A DNA stretch of 64,000 nucleotides from UA16 sp965661575 (GTDB lineage: Bacteria; Bacteroidota; Bacteroidia; Flavobacteriales_D; Sanyastnellaceae). Shown in pieces: positions 33,615 through 42,475 of this stretch (positions are counted from its first letter, which is position 1; the number at the start of each line of letters is the position of its first letter). The DNA is taken from positions 1 to 64,000 of the forward strand of contig CBFIEJ010000003.1 of NCBI GenBank assembly GCA_965661575.1. Direction: 5' to 3'. Under the pieces are notes generated by a model. It saw nothing but the letters and a program-made list of their open reading frames with translations, was not told where the DNA came from and ran no database searches. A program made the translations under genes and the position numbers.

Positions 33615-36600
33615 ATGCTCAGACTTAGCCTCGCCTTGTGCCTCATAGCCCTCGTCTCGAATGGGCTTGACGCGCAGAATCTCGCAGGAACTGTTCTTGA
33701 CTCGAATGGCGCACCTCTTCCCGGCGCATCCGTCGTTGCAGACGGAGTCAATGGTGAATTTACGGATGGAGAAGGTAGATACAGCCTTACACTCGCTCCA
33801 GGTCCGCACCAAATCGTCTGTTCTTACATCGGTTATGTGGCTCAGAAGAAAGCCATCGACATCAACAACCAAGCGGTTGAATTAAACTTCACACTCGCAG
33901 ACGATGCTGTGCTGATTGAGGATGTTGTGGTCGTAGGGTATGGTGTCCAACGTAAAAAAGAAGTAACGGGAAGCATCGTCAAGGTTGACGCCAAGCAAAT
34001 CACCGGCGTTCAAACGCCTTCGTTTGAAGCCGCTCTCCAAGGTCAGGCAGCCGGTGTCCAAGTCAGTCAATCATCTGGAATTGCCGGCGCTCCGTCCCTG
34101 ATCCGTGTTCGGGGTGTTGCCTCAGTATCTGCTGCCGGCGATCCGCTCTATGTAGTCGACGGAATCCCCATAACCCAGGAGTACTTTCTCCGAGGCAATT
34201 CGGGAGCACTGAATAACAATCCGCTTGCTGCCATCAATCCCAATGACATCGAGTCCGTTGAAATCTTGAAGGATGCCGCAGCTACGGGTATTTATGGGTC
34301 TCGAGGAGCCAATGGCGTCATCTTAATCACGACAAAACGAGGGCAGAAAGGCACTTCTTTCGAATTCAGCACACGCACTGGTGTCGGCACACCTGCCACA
34401 AGACCCAACATGATGGACACTGATACCTACCTCGCTTTGCGACAAGAGGCGTGGGAAAACGATGGTGGGACAGGTTACGTCTGGCTTCCCAATTTGACCT
34501 CAGCTTCGGATGATGCGAACACGAGGCGCGAGGCCTATCAACGTGCGCTCTTGACCAATACAGACTGGGTCGACGAAACCATCGGTGTTGGCGTCAAAAA
34601 TGCTGTGAATTTTGGCGTGCGCCATGGAGCCGATCGGTACAATGTCTATGCCGGCATATCCAAGGACAACAATGAAAGTTACCTTCGAGGCAACTCTTAC
34701 GATCGCACCAGTGCCCGTGTGAATTTTGATTGGACACCAACGCCCAAGACAAAAGTCATTCTGAGCTCTTCCATTAGCCGCGGTGAAAACAACCGAATCG
34801 ATGCTGCTTGGTCTGGAGGCCTCGGCGATGCCATGGCCAATGCACTTCCATACTACCCCGTTCAATACGACGACGATGAGTTCGACGCCAACGGCAATCT
34901 GCTTCATGAGGCTGGTGAGTACTTTCTTTGGTTTGATGAGTGGGGAGGGACAAAAAATCCTGTAGCTGTTCGCGAATTGAAGAAATGGAAAACAACAGAA
35001 GACCGATCCATCAGCAATGCGCAATTGATTTATTCACCGGTGAAAAATTTGAACCTGAAAGCAAGTGGAGGATTTGATTACCTGCACCTGAAAGAAGACA
35101 TCTTCAACCCCGGAGCACTTTCCATCAACACCGATCTGGGAAGCGCAAGTCGATACGCAAATTTTGTTTTGAACTGGAACTACAGTGCTACCGCGGACTA
35201 CCGTTTGGAATTGGACGACAAACAAGCCCTCAACTTCCTCATTGGCAGTGAATTCCAGCGAACTGACAACTACGGGTATGGCTTGTTTTACGGCCAAGTC
35301 GAAGGCCCCATCTTTGAAAGCGATTCACTTGCGCAAGACGCTGACAGTGTGAATACACGTCGAAACACTCCTTCGCAGCACAGCTTCCTCTCTTACTTCG
35401 GTCGCATCAATTACAGCCTAAAAGACCGATATTTTTTCCAAGTGACAGCGCGAGTGGATGGCAGTTCGCGATTCGGCAGAGACAATCGATACGGTTTTTT
35501 CCCTTCTCTCTCGGCAGGCTGGGTCGTGTCCGATGAAGATTGGTTCCAGAGCCAAGCGATCAGCTTCCTGAAGGTACGTTCAAGCATGGGCTTGACAGGC
35601 AATGCTGCCCTGCCCGATTATGCCAGATTTGGAACTTATTCGGCTGCTGACAATGGGACGACCTATGCAGGTGATTCCATTTTATATCCCTTGCAACCAG
35701 AAAACCCCACATTGCGATGGGAAACGTCGCGCACCGTTGATGCAAGCATCGAAATGGGATTGTGGTCTGACCGACTCACTTTCGAGTTGGCTGGCTACCA
35801 TAAATACTCAACAGATGTGCTCATGAATGTGAGCACGCCGGCGAGTACCGGGTTCACAAATTTCTGGGACAATGTGGGCACTATTCTCAACCGAGGAGTA
35901 GAACTGTCTATCAAGTCACGCAACACGGTCGGCACTGTGCAATGGACAACCGACTTGAACGTTGCGCGCAATTACAATGAACTGGTGAACATTGGAGATT
36001 ACACTCCCGATGCCGTTAGTGGCGGCACCAACGATTCACGGGTCATTGTGGGACGTCCTGTGGGTTCTTTCTATCTCGTTGAGCACAGCCACGTTGACCC
36101 CGAAAGTGGGCTGCCCGTATACATCGATCTGGAAGGAAATGAGACTTATGATTACAACAACAACATTCGAAAATACGTTGGAGATGGACTGCCCGAGTTC
36201 ATCGGAGGTTTCAACAACACCGTCAAATACAAAAATTGGGATTTGAGCGCCTTGGCAACCTTTAGCGTGGGCGCCAAGATCTTCGACTCTTCTGCAAAAC
36301 GCCAACTCGGTGTGGTGTCCGGCTGGAACATGCGAACCGAAAAACTTGATCGATGGCGACAGCCAGGTGACGAAGCGACCTATCCCAGATTGACCTTGGA
36401 CGAGACAACCTACAGCCTGCCCTCTGGCTTTCCTTGGTGGAACACCAGTTTATTCATTTATGACGCCTCTTACTTGCGCTTGAGAAACCTTACCATCGGT
36501 TATAACATTCCACTTGACGCAGCGAGCACGCTTCGAAATTGCCGCGTTTCAATCAATGCCACGAATCTATTCACCTTGACAAACTTCCCTGGACTTGACC

Positions 36601-36716
36601 CTGAAGTGGTGCGTGATTTCGAAAACGCACAAGACCGCAATATGAGTCCGAACGTGACCTACCTGACACCACCACAAGAGCGGGCTTTCACTCTGTCGGT
36701 TTCCACCAACTTCTAA
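33615..36716 (+). CDS. susC: SusC/RagA-family TonB-linked outer membrane transporter
   Basis: A 1033-residue outer-membrane importer. A signal peptide is followed by a carboxypeptidase-regulatory-like domain (AGTVLDSNGAPLPGASV), a TonB plug domain with the SusC signatures LYVVDGIPI and GIYGSRGANGVILITTKRG, and a long beta-barrel ending in phenylalanine. With the SusD protein encoded 9 bases downstream it forms a pedal-bin importer. The flanking GH13 genes suggest maltooligosaccharides. No exact -7 box was seen in its 96-base upstream region. Confidence 0.97.
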   Translation: MLRLSLALCLIALVSNGLDAQNLAGTVLDSNGAPLPGASVVADGVNGEFTDGEGRYSLTLAPGPHQIVCSYIGYVAQKKAIDINNQAVELNFTLADDAVLIEDVVVVGYGVQRKKEVTGSIVKVDAKQITGVQTPSFEAALQGQAAGVQVSQSSGIAGAPSLIRVRGVASVSAAGDPLYVVDGIPITQEYFLRGNSGALNNNPLAAINPNDIESVEILKDAAATGIYGSRGANGVILITTKRGQKGTSFEFSTRTGVGTPATRPNMMDTDTYLALRQEAWENDGGTGYVWLPNLTSASDDANTRREAYQRALLTNTDWVDETIGVGVKNAVNFGVRHGADRYNVYAGISKDNNESYLRGNSYDRTSARVNFDWTPTPKTKVILSSSISRGENNRIDAAWSGGLGDAMANALPYYPVQYDDDEFDANGNLLHEAGEYFLWFDEWGGTKNPVAVRELKKWKTTEDRSISNAQLIYSPVKNLNLKASGGFDYLHLKEDIFNPGALSINTDLGSASRYANFVLNWNYSATADYRLELDDKQALNFLIGSEFQRTDNYGYGLFYGQVEGPIFESDSLAQDADSVNTRRNTPSQHSFLSYFGRINYSLKDRYFFQVTARVDGSSRFGRDNRYGFFPSLSAGWVVSDEDWFQSQAISFLKVRSSMGLTGNAALPDYARFGTYSAADNGTTYAGDSILYPLQPENPTLRWETSRTVDASIEMGLWSDRLTFELAGYHKYSTDVLMNVSTPASTGFTNFWDNVGTILNRGVELSIKSRNTVGTVQWTTDLNVARNYNELVNIGDYTPDAVSGGTNDSRVIVGRPVGSFYLVEHSHVDPESGLPVYIDLEGNETYDYNNNIRKYVGDGLPEFIGGFNNTVKYKNWDLSALATFSVGAKIFDSSAKRQLGVVSGWNMRTEKLDRWRQPGDEATYPRLTLDETTYSLPSGFPWWNTSLFIYDASYLRLRNLTIGYNIPLDAASTLRNCRVSINATNLFTLTNFPGLDPEVVRDFENAQDRNMSPNVTYLTPPQERAFTLSVSTNF

Positions 36717-36725
36717 CATGCCATC

Positions 36726-38090
36726 ATGAACATCAAAATCACTTTCATTGCTCTTGGATTGGTGCTGGGGTTGGCATCGTGTGACCGCTTGCTTGAATTC
36801 GAACCCGGTGATGTCATCCTAGCGGAAGATGCGATTCAAAGTCCGGAGGATCTCCAGCGGCTTCTGGTGAGCAATTACGACATATTGGCCAATCTCTACG
36901 GAGGACGTGTTCAAATCGTAAACGAATTGCGAGGACCGAATTTCGGCACGCCGGACAACAGCCTAGACTTTACCGCAGTTTACAATCGGGAAACCACTTT
37001 TTTTACCGGGATCAACGGGGGCATCTACACAGATTTTTACTATGCCATCTACCGGTCCAATGTCGTCATTGATAATTTTGAACTTGTCTCAGAGTTAACA
37101 GAAAACGATCGCACGCGACTCGAAGCCGAAGCTCGATTTATTCGCGCGATCTGCCACTGGGGTGCAGTCAAAATGTATGCAAAGCCCTACGGCTATTCTC
37201 CAAACAATGACCATCCCGGTGTTCCACTGCGAACCGCTCCAAGCCAAGATCCACTTCCTCGCGCCAGTGTTGGAGAGGTCTACGCCCAAGTCCTTCTTGA
37301 TCTCGAATACGCAGCGACCAATCTTCCAGAAACGAATGGCCCATATGCCACACGACATGCGGCACTTGCCTACCTGGCACAGGTTCATTTCATCATGGGT
37401 GATTTTCAAGATGCTGCTGATTATGCTGCCGAAGTCATCAATTCTGGGGCCTTTACCCTGGACGAAGACCTGGACCGTTTTGAAACCGACATCATCAATC
37501 CCGAGACCATTTTTGGCATCATTAGTCAACCCAATGATTTTCGAAGTTCCTGGTTCCGGGACAACTTGCGTTCCGACAACACGAGCAATCCACAACTGGC
37601 CTTCAGCGAGGACTTCGCTTTTTTCATGAGCTTGTCTGGCGCGGCTGACGGTCGATCTGCCTGGTACACAGACGGTTCTCGTGCATTGATCAATCGTTTC
37701 AATGAAAAAGAATACTTCAACATTCCATTGACGCATTTAACGTTGATGCATTTGATTCGTGCCGAAAGCCTCGGCGAATTGAATCAGAACCTGAACGTGG
37801 CCCTTGCTGACATCAATTCGATCCGAGCAAGAGCCTATGGAGCAGGAAACAATGAACTGTCCGCTGAGGCGACCAGCGATGAAATCATCGAAGCCGCACG
37901 CGACGAGTACCGCAAAGAGACCGCGTGCGAGGGCATGTGGGTCGACCAATTGCTTAGAAGAGGAGCTTCGGGAGAAGCCATAGTGATACGAGGTGCACCA
38001 TGGGACTGCCCGGGAATGTTCTTGCAATTTTCCAACAGCGAGACAACCGTCCAAGGTTTTGAACTGAATGAAGAAGGCGGTTGTCTTTAA
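36726..38090 (+). CDS. susD: SusD/RagB-family surface glycan-binding lipoprotein
   Basis: A 454-residue lipoprotein with lipobox LASC (cysteine at about residue 19). It has the SusD N-terminal block (LLEFEPGDVI, EDLQRLLVSNYD), TPR-like helices (EARFIRAICHWGAVKMYAKPYG, AALAYLAQVHFIMGDFQDAADYA) and the RKETACEGMWVDQLLRRG segment. It is the lid and substrate-binding partner of the SusC protein encoded just upstream. The assigned substrate class, alpha-glucan, comes from context only. Confidence 0.96.
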   Translation: MNIKITFIALGLVLGLASCDRLLEFEPGDVILAEDAIQSPEDLQRLLVSNYDILANLYGGRVQIVNELRGPNFGTPDNSLDFTAVYNRETTFFTGINGGIYTDFYYAIYRSNVVIDNFELVSELTENDRTRLEAEARFIRAICHWGAVKMYAKPYGYSPNNDHPGVPLRTAPSQDPLPRASVGEVYAQVLLDLEYAATNLPETNGPYATRHAALAYLAQVHFIMGDFQDAADYAAEVINSGAFTLDEDLDRFETDIINPETIFGIISQPNDFRSSWFRDNLRSDNTSNPQLAFSEDFAFFMSLSGAADGRSAWYTDGSRALINRFNEKEYFNIPLTHLTLMHLIRAESLGELNQNLNVALADINSIRARAYGAGNNELSAEATSDEIIEAARDEYRKETACEGMWVDQLLRRGASGEAIVIRGAPWDCPGMFLQFSNSETTVQGFELNEEGGCL

Positions 38091-38100
38091 AACTGGCGAT

Positions 38101-38604
38101 ATGAAAAAAATGAATCAGCTACGAAATATCATCGCTCTGCTTATCTTGGGAACGGGCGTCTTGTTTTTGAACAGTTGCAAGCCTGAGACGGAAGGAAATG
38201 TGGGCGATCCGTTTGACAAGGTCCAAGGAATGATTGGGACTTGGGAATTGAGTCAATTCACTCAACAAGATCTAAACAGTCCGGTCAAAGAGGTGCGCAA
38301 TCTGAGCTCCTTTTTCATCGACGGGATTTCCACTCCCATTCAACTCACCTTCAACCAAGACCGATCATACGCCGTGGCGATCGAAATGGGAAAGAATTAC
38401 TTCGGGGAAGGCGGTACTTGGGGATTTGATGACGACCTCTACCCCACTTTTCTTGAACTGTACACATCAACAGACACGCTGTCCTACAATCTAGGCGGCA
38501 TGGTCCGTGAATTTGATCAAGACATGCGCATCGAATACCGACGTGAATGCGGAACGTCTGCGACCAACATTTACACTTTTGAATTCAATCGAATCAACGG
38601 ATGA
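38101..38604 (+). CDS. DUF5004/lipocalin-like lipoprotein of the sus operon
   Basis: A 167-residue lipoprotein with lipobox LNSC after a hydrophobic segment. The mature part is a small beta-rich domain beginning MIGTWELSQFTQQD and ending in YTFEFNRI, like lipocalin-type DUF5004 proteins that often follow SusD genes. The ATG at 38101 is chosen over one at 38068, which would overlap susD by 23 bases. The stop overlaps the next start (ATGA). A surface glycan-binding role is possible. Confidence 0.7.
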   Translation: MKKMNQLRNIIALLILGTGVLFLNSCKPETEGNVGDPFDKVQGMIGTWELSQFTQQDLNSPVKEVRNLSSFFIDGISTPIQLTFNQDRSYAVAIEMGKNYFGEGGTWGFDDDLYPTFLELYTSTDTLSYNLGGMVREFDQDMRIEYRRECGTSATNIYTFEFNRING

Positions 38605-39464
38605 AGCAAATCAAAACAAGAGCGCTCTGCGCCATCATTGCAGCAGCAGCCTGCACCCAATTGGCATCTGCGCAGAAAGTATATGTATTGCCCTCGCCTA
38701 CAGATGCAAACTCTGAAATGACGTTGTTCATCGATATGAATCAGAGCGAGGACGGCATTCAAAACAATGGGCTCTCAGGCATTCTCGACGCGCATCCCGA
38801 TACCACGCTTTATCTATGGACTTGGGATCCAGCTGGCCCTGCTGCTGGCAATGGAGATTGGGACAATTCCGCCGATCACCAGCAACTCACCAAGGTCGGC
38901 CCCAAATTGTATTCCATGACGTTCATTCCCACAGAATATTATGGCGTCGATGGTCCACAGCTATTCGCCCGAGGCATCTCGTGTCTGGCGAAATTAAAAA
39001 ACGGCGGTGAAGCAGAAGGCTTTCCATTTGAAGCGAAATCAGAAGACTTACACGTAGATATAATCCCAAAATTATGCGATGCACGTCTCTGTATCTTTCC
39101 AGAACTCCGGGAGCCAGATGATTATGTCACCATCACTTATGACAACGATAAAGAAACAGTTTACGAGGGCCTACAAAACATGGGGGAAGACGAATGTTAC
39201 ATCTATGTGCTCGGAAAGGTTGATGCATTCACCAGTTACGAGTTGGCTGCAGAGGCTGATGTTTTCTCCTATCCAGAATTAAAACTCACATCAATGGGAG
39301 AAGGCAAATTTAGGAGCACGCTCATTCCTGAGGATGTTTTTGCTCCCATTCTTGGCGAAGGTGAGTCACTGAGTGAAATCTGGTTTTACATCGTCAGGGA
39401 TGGATTCAGCTACCCTCCTGGTCCCCCTCCGTTTGAAATCATCTCTCTCCTAGATTGCGATTGA
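38601..39464 (+). CDS. Exported protein of unknown function in the SusE/SusF position
   Basis: A 287-residue protein with a signal peptide (ALCAIIAAAACTQLASAQ) and no lipobox. It contains LYLWTWDP near residue 70 and a short proline-rich segment at the end (YPPGPPPFE). Two beta-sandwich-like halves seem likely (about 25-140 and 150-285). I do not recognise a family. It sits where outer-membrane glycan-binding SusE/SusF proteins usually lie, between susCD and an amylase, and overlaps its upstream neighbour by 4 bases. Confidence 0.65.
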   Translation: MKQIKTRALCAIIAAAACTQLASAQKVYVLPSPTDANSEMTLFIDMNQSEDGIQNNGLSGILDAHPDTTLYLWTWDPAGPAAGNGDWDNSADHQQLTKVGPKLYSMTFIPTEYYGVDGPQLFARGISCLAKLKNGGEAEGFPFEAKSEDLHVDIIPKLCDARLCIFPELREPDDYVTITYDNDKETVYEGLQNMGEDECYIYVLGKVDAFTSYELAAEADVFSYPELKLTSMGEGKFRSTLIPEDVFAPILGEGESLSEIWFYIVRDGFSYPPGPPPFEIISLLDCD

Positions 39465-39466
39465 TT

Positions 39467-41869
39467 ATGCTCTTCATGCACTCAACCACAATGACTACCT
39501 CTTCACATTCCAAAGGCCATGCATTCGCGTGGCTTTTTTCTGTTTTGTTAATGGCTTCACTCGTCGCATGTGATTCTCATTTCAATTCCCTTGAATCTCC
39601 TGCTGAGTCACTGATCATGCCCATTCAACTCGAGGCGGATAGCACTTGGATTATTTTGAACGATTACGCCTCATGGGTTGAAACGGTGGATTCTGTTCTG
39701 TGGGAAGATGGTTCCGTCCTTGAAACCGCTGCTCACCCCGTTTCCGGATTGCCCGCAATTCCCATCACGCAGCAACCGAAACATGCTCTTGGGCACATCC
39801 AATTGTGTTCAGCGGATGGATCAATCCACATCCCTCTCGTGAAAACCTCGAAGCGCAGCATTCGGGTAAGTCTTGCTGTTACGCAAGAAATATCAGAGGC
39901 CAGCCTGATGGGAAGCTTCACAAACTGGCAATCGAGCCCCATCCCAATGATCCGTGAAGAGGACAGTCTTCATGCCGAACTAACCTTGAATCAGGGCCGT
40001 CACTTGTACCAATTCATCGCCAACGATAGTGAATTTCCGGATCCTTCAAACCCCCATAAAATCGCCAACGGATTTGGCGGATTCAACTCCATTCTGGAGG
40101 TAGGCATCCCGACCGCTTCAGTTCCACTCTCTGCTTCCTTTGACGGTCAATTCAACTGTTCCACAAATCCAAAATCCGCATTCTTTGTTTACCACAACAA
40201 CGCTGTCATCCAAAAAGGGTACGCAAATGAATTAGGGGGTTTCAGCTTCCAAATACCCTCAGAAGCGTCAAGTGTCTCACGCACACACCTTCGTATATGG
40301 GTGGCCAATGAAAACGACTTCAGTCAAAATGCTTTGATCCCTCTCCAATATGGGATTCCCATTCAAGAGACGCAAAAACTCAATCGGCACGATCGGCAAT
40401 CCATGGTGATGTATTTCATGATGCTCGATCGGTTCAAAAATGGAGACACCCTGAATGATTGGAAGTCGGATGACCCGGGTGTTCACCCCAATGCCAATCA
40501 CAAAGGGGGGGATTTGAAAGGACTCCAACAAGCCATTCCTTACCTCGATTCATTGGGCATCAACACCCTATGGATATCGCCGATCACACCAAATCCAGAT
40601 GAAGCTTGGGGGTTTTGGTCAGATCCATCCACAGCGACCACGAGTAAGTTCAGTGGCTACCATGGTTATTGGCCCATTGCATCCAGTGGTGTTGACCGCA
40701 GATTCGGGGACATGAAAGTTTTTAACGACATGGTCGATGACATGCACCAGCAAGGCATGAATGTGCTCATCGATTACGTCGCCAATCATGTTCATCAAGA
40801 TCATCCGGTCTATCAAAATCATCCCGATTGGGTCACCAATTTGTACCTGCCAGACGGTAGCTTGAACACTCAACTTTGGGATGACCAAAGGCTGACCACA
40901 TGGTTCGACACCTTCATGCCCACGTTGGACTTGGAACGCCCAGAAGTTTACGAGACCATGACAGACAGCGCGTTGTGGTGGGTGAAAAACACCCAAATTG
41001 ACGGCTTTCGACATGACGCGACCAAACACATTCCAGAAGTGTTTTGGCGGCGCCTAACCGAAAAGATACGCTCAGAAACCATCTCTGCGAATCGCAATCT
41101 TTTTCAAATTGGAGAAACGTATGGTCCACCACCCTTGATCAAAAAATACGTGTCCAACGGAATGCTCGATGCACAGTTTGACTTCAATCTTTACGACGCC
41201 TGTGTGTCAGCCTTCACTTCCGAAGAGCCCGATCTCGCCAGTTTAATTTCAATTTCGGAACAAAGCCTCAAGGCCTATGGACCGCATCATCTCATGGGAA
41301 ATATCACAGGCAATCAAGATCGTCCAAGATTCACCTCATTGGCAGATGGCTCTCTTCTTCCTGGTGAAGACACAAAATTAGCCGGATGGACAAGGCACAT
41401 ACAGCACAATGGAGAGCGAGGCTACACACGCATGCATTGGCTCATGGCGTGTTTGATGAGTCAACCTGGAATACCGTGCATTTATTACGGAGATGAAATT
41501 GCTGATGTCGGAGGAAATGACCCTGACAACCGCAGAATGATGCGGTTCTCCGGGTGGAACGACTCTGAACAAGAAACATGGAACATGACAAGAGATTGGA
41601 TCACGTTGCGGAAGTCACGAATGAGCCTCTTGTACGGTCAGTGCTCGTACTCCACGCAAGATTCAGCACCAGGCGTTCTCGCCATTGAACGAACCTACCT
41701 CGAGGAGAAAACACTCACCCTCATCAATACCGCATCGACAGAGGCTCATTTTCCGCTTTCAAGTAAAAGTCATTCTACCGTTCTAACTGGCAACGCCACA
41801 GTGCACGGAAATGTCGTCGTACTTCCTCCATCTGCATGTGTGGCCTTGGATGTCACTCCACTGCTTTGA
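39467..41869 (+). CDS. GH13 alpha-amylase lipoprotein (SusG/neopullulanase-like)
   Basis: An 800-residue lipoprotein with lipobox LVAC. The N-terminal part has beta-sandwich domains, including a CBM48-like segment (LMGSFTNWQSSPIPM). The GH13 barrel shows DYVANHVH (region I), nucleophile D517 in DGFRHDATKH, acid-base E550 in QIGETYG and D618 in GNQDRPR, where glutamine replaces the usual histidine. It probably sits on the cell surface and cuts glucan for SusCD. The frame opens at a TTG at 39455; I chose the ATG at 39467 just after the upstream stop, but 39476 and 39491 are also possible. Confidence 0.93.
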   Translation: MLFMHSTTMTTSSHSKGHAFAWLFSVLLMASLVACDSHFNSLESPAESLIMPIQLEADSTWIILNDYASWVETVDSVLWEDGSVLETAAHPVSGLPAIPITQQPKHALGHIQLCSADGSIHIPLVKTSKRSIRVSLAVTQEISEASLMGSFTNWQSSPIPMIREEDSLHAELTLNQGRHLYQFIANDSEFPDPSNPHKIANGFGGFNSILEVGIPTASVPLSASFDGQFNCSTNPKSAFFVYHNNAVIQKGYANELGGFSFQIPSEASSVSRTHLRIWVANENDFSQNALIPLQYGIPIQETQKLNRHDRQSMVMYFMMLDRFKNGDTLNDWKSDDPGVHPNANHKGGDLKGLQQAIPYLDSLGINTLWISPITPNPDEAWGFWSDPSTATTSKFSGYHGYWPIASSGVDRRFGDMKVFNDMVDDMHQQGMNVLIDYVANHVHQDHPVYQNHPDWVTNLYLPDGSLNTQLWDDQRLTTWFDTFMPTLDLERPEVYETMTDSALWWVKNTQIDGFRHDATKHIPEVFWRRLTEKIRSETISANRNLFQIGETYGPPPLIKKYVSNGMLDAQFDFNLYDACVSAFTSEEPDLASLISISEQSLKAYGPHHLMGNITGNQDRPRFTSLADGSLLPGEDTKLAGWTRHIQHNGERGYTRMHWLMACLMSQPGIPCIYYGDEIADVGGNDPDNRRMMRFSGWNDSEQETWNMTRDWITLRKSRMSLLYGQCSYSTQDSAPGVLAIERTYLEEKTLTLINTASTEAHFPLSSKSHSTVLTGNATVHGNVVVLPPSACVALDVTPLL

Positions 41870-41879
41870 GGCAGCTGCT

Positions 41880-42446
41880 TCAATTCTCCAATTCATCGAG
41901 AACATACCGCCACCGAAATTGCCATTCGCCGTCGCCCTTATTGACACTCTTGTCCCATCTCAATTGACCGGGAAGTCGCTCCAACCTCCAACGCTCAATC
42001 ACGGCCGCCTCTGAATCGGATGAACCACGGGTCAAGGTGGTCATTAGTCCGGAAGAAGACACAAACCAAGTCGATGTGCTCGCCTGCCGCTCAGACAAGG
42101 ATGTAATCTCCACCATGGCCGCATCGTCATTCCACGACCACATTTGAGCTGACTTTTCAATTTGCCCTTCCTGTTCTGTCGATACTTGGAGAACAAACCC
42201 ATCCTCCTTTCCATTGCGCAAACCATCCAAGCGAGCATCTAGCGTGAGCACGTCGTCGCTGTCATCCAAATCCATTTCAAATCGTCCCACGTAGCTTCCT
42301 TCCAACGCAAACATCCAGTCCGGCGTTTGTTGTGCATTGAGTCGCCCATAAAAGGAAGAAAAGACACAAGCAGAGCAAATAACAACCACGCGCAAAATGA
42401 CACGCAAGGACCGGAAGACGGAATCGGAAGGAACATTGTTTGACAT
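41880..42446 (-). CDS. Exported protein of unknown function
   Basis: A 188-residue protein with an N-terminal hydrophobic signal (VILRVVVICSACVFSSFYG) ending near AQQTPDW. The mature part reads as a single beta-rich domain with alternating strands (YVGRFEMDLDDSDDVLTL, WRLERLPGQLRW, GEWQFRWRYVLDEL). No family is recognised. It is convergent with the GH13 lipoprotein (10 bases apart) and divergent from the sugar-dehydrogenase-like gene, with only 29 bases between starts. It is probably periplasmic or on the outer membrane. Confidence 0.6.
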   Translation of the reverse strand: MSNNVPSDSVFRSLRVILRVVVICSACVFSSFYGRLNAQQTPDWMFALEGSYVGRFEMDLDDSDDVLTLDARLDGLRNGKEDGFVLQVSTEQEGQIEKSAQMWSWNDDAAMVEITSLSERQASTSTWFVSSSGLMTTLTRGSSDSEAAVIERWRLERLPGQLRWDKSVNKGDGEWQFRWRYVLDELEN

Positions 42447-42475
42447 AAGGCAAATTACAGCCGTAAATTCAGCGC

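Noticed and set aside
33228..33872. Minus-strand open frame spanning the amylase end and susC start
   Set aside because: It covers the T9SS domain, the terminator hairpin and the susC signal peptide, all well supported on the plus strand. Its product has no recognisable domain.
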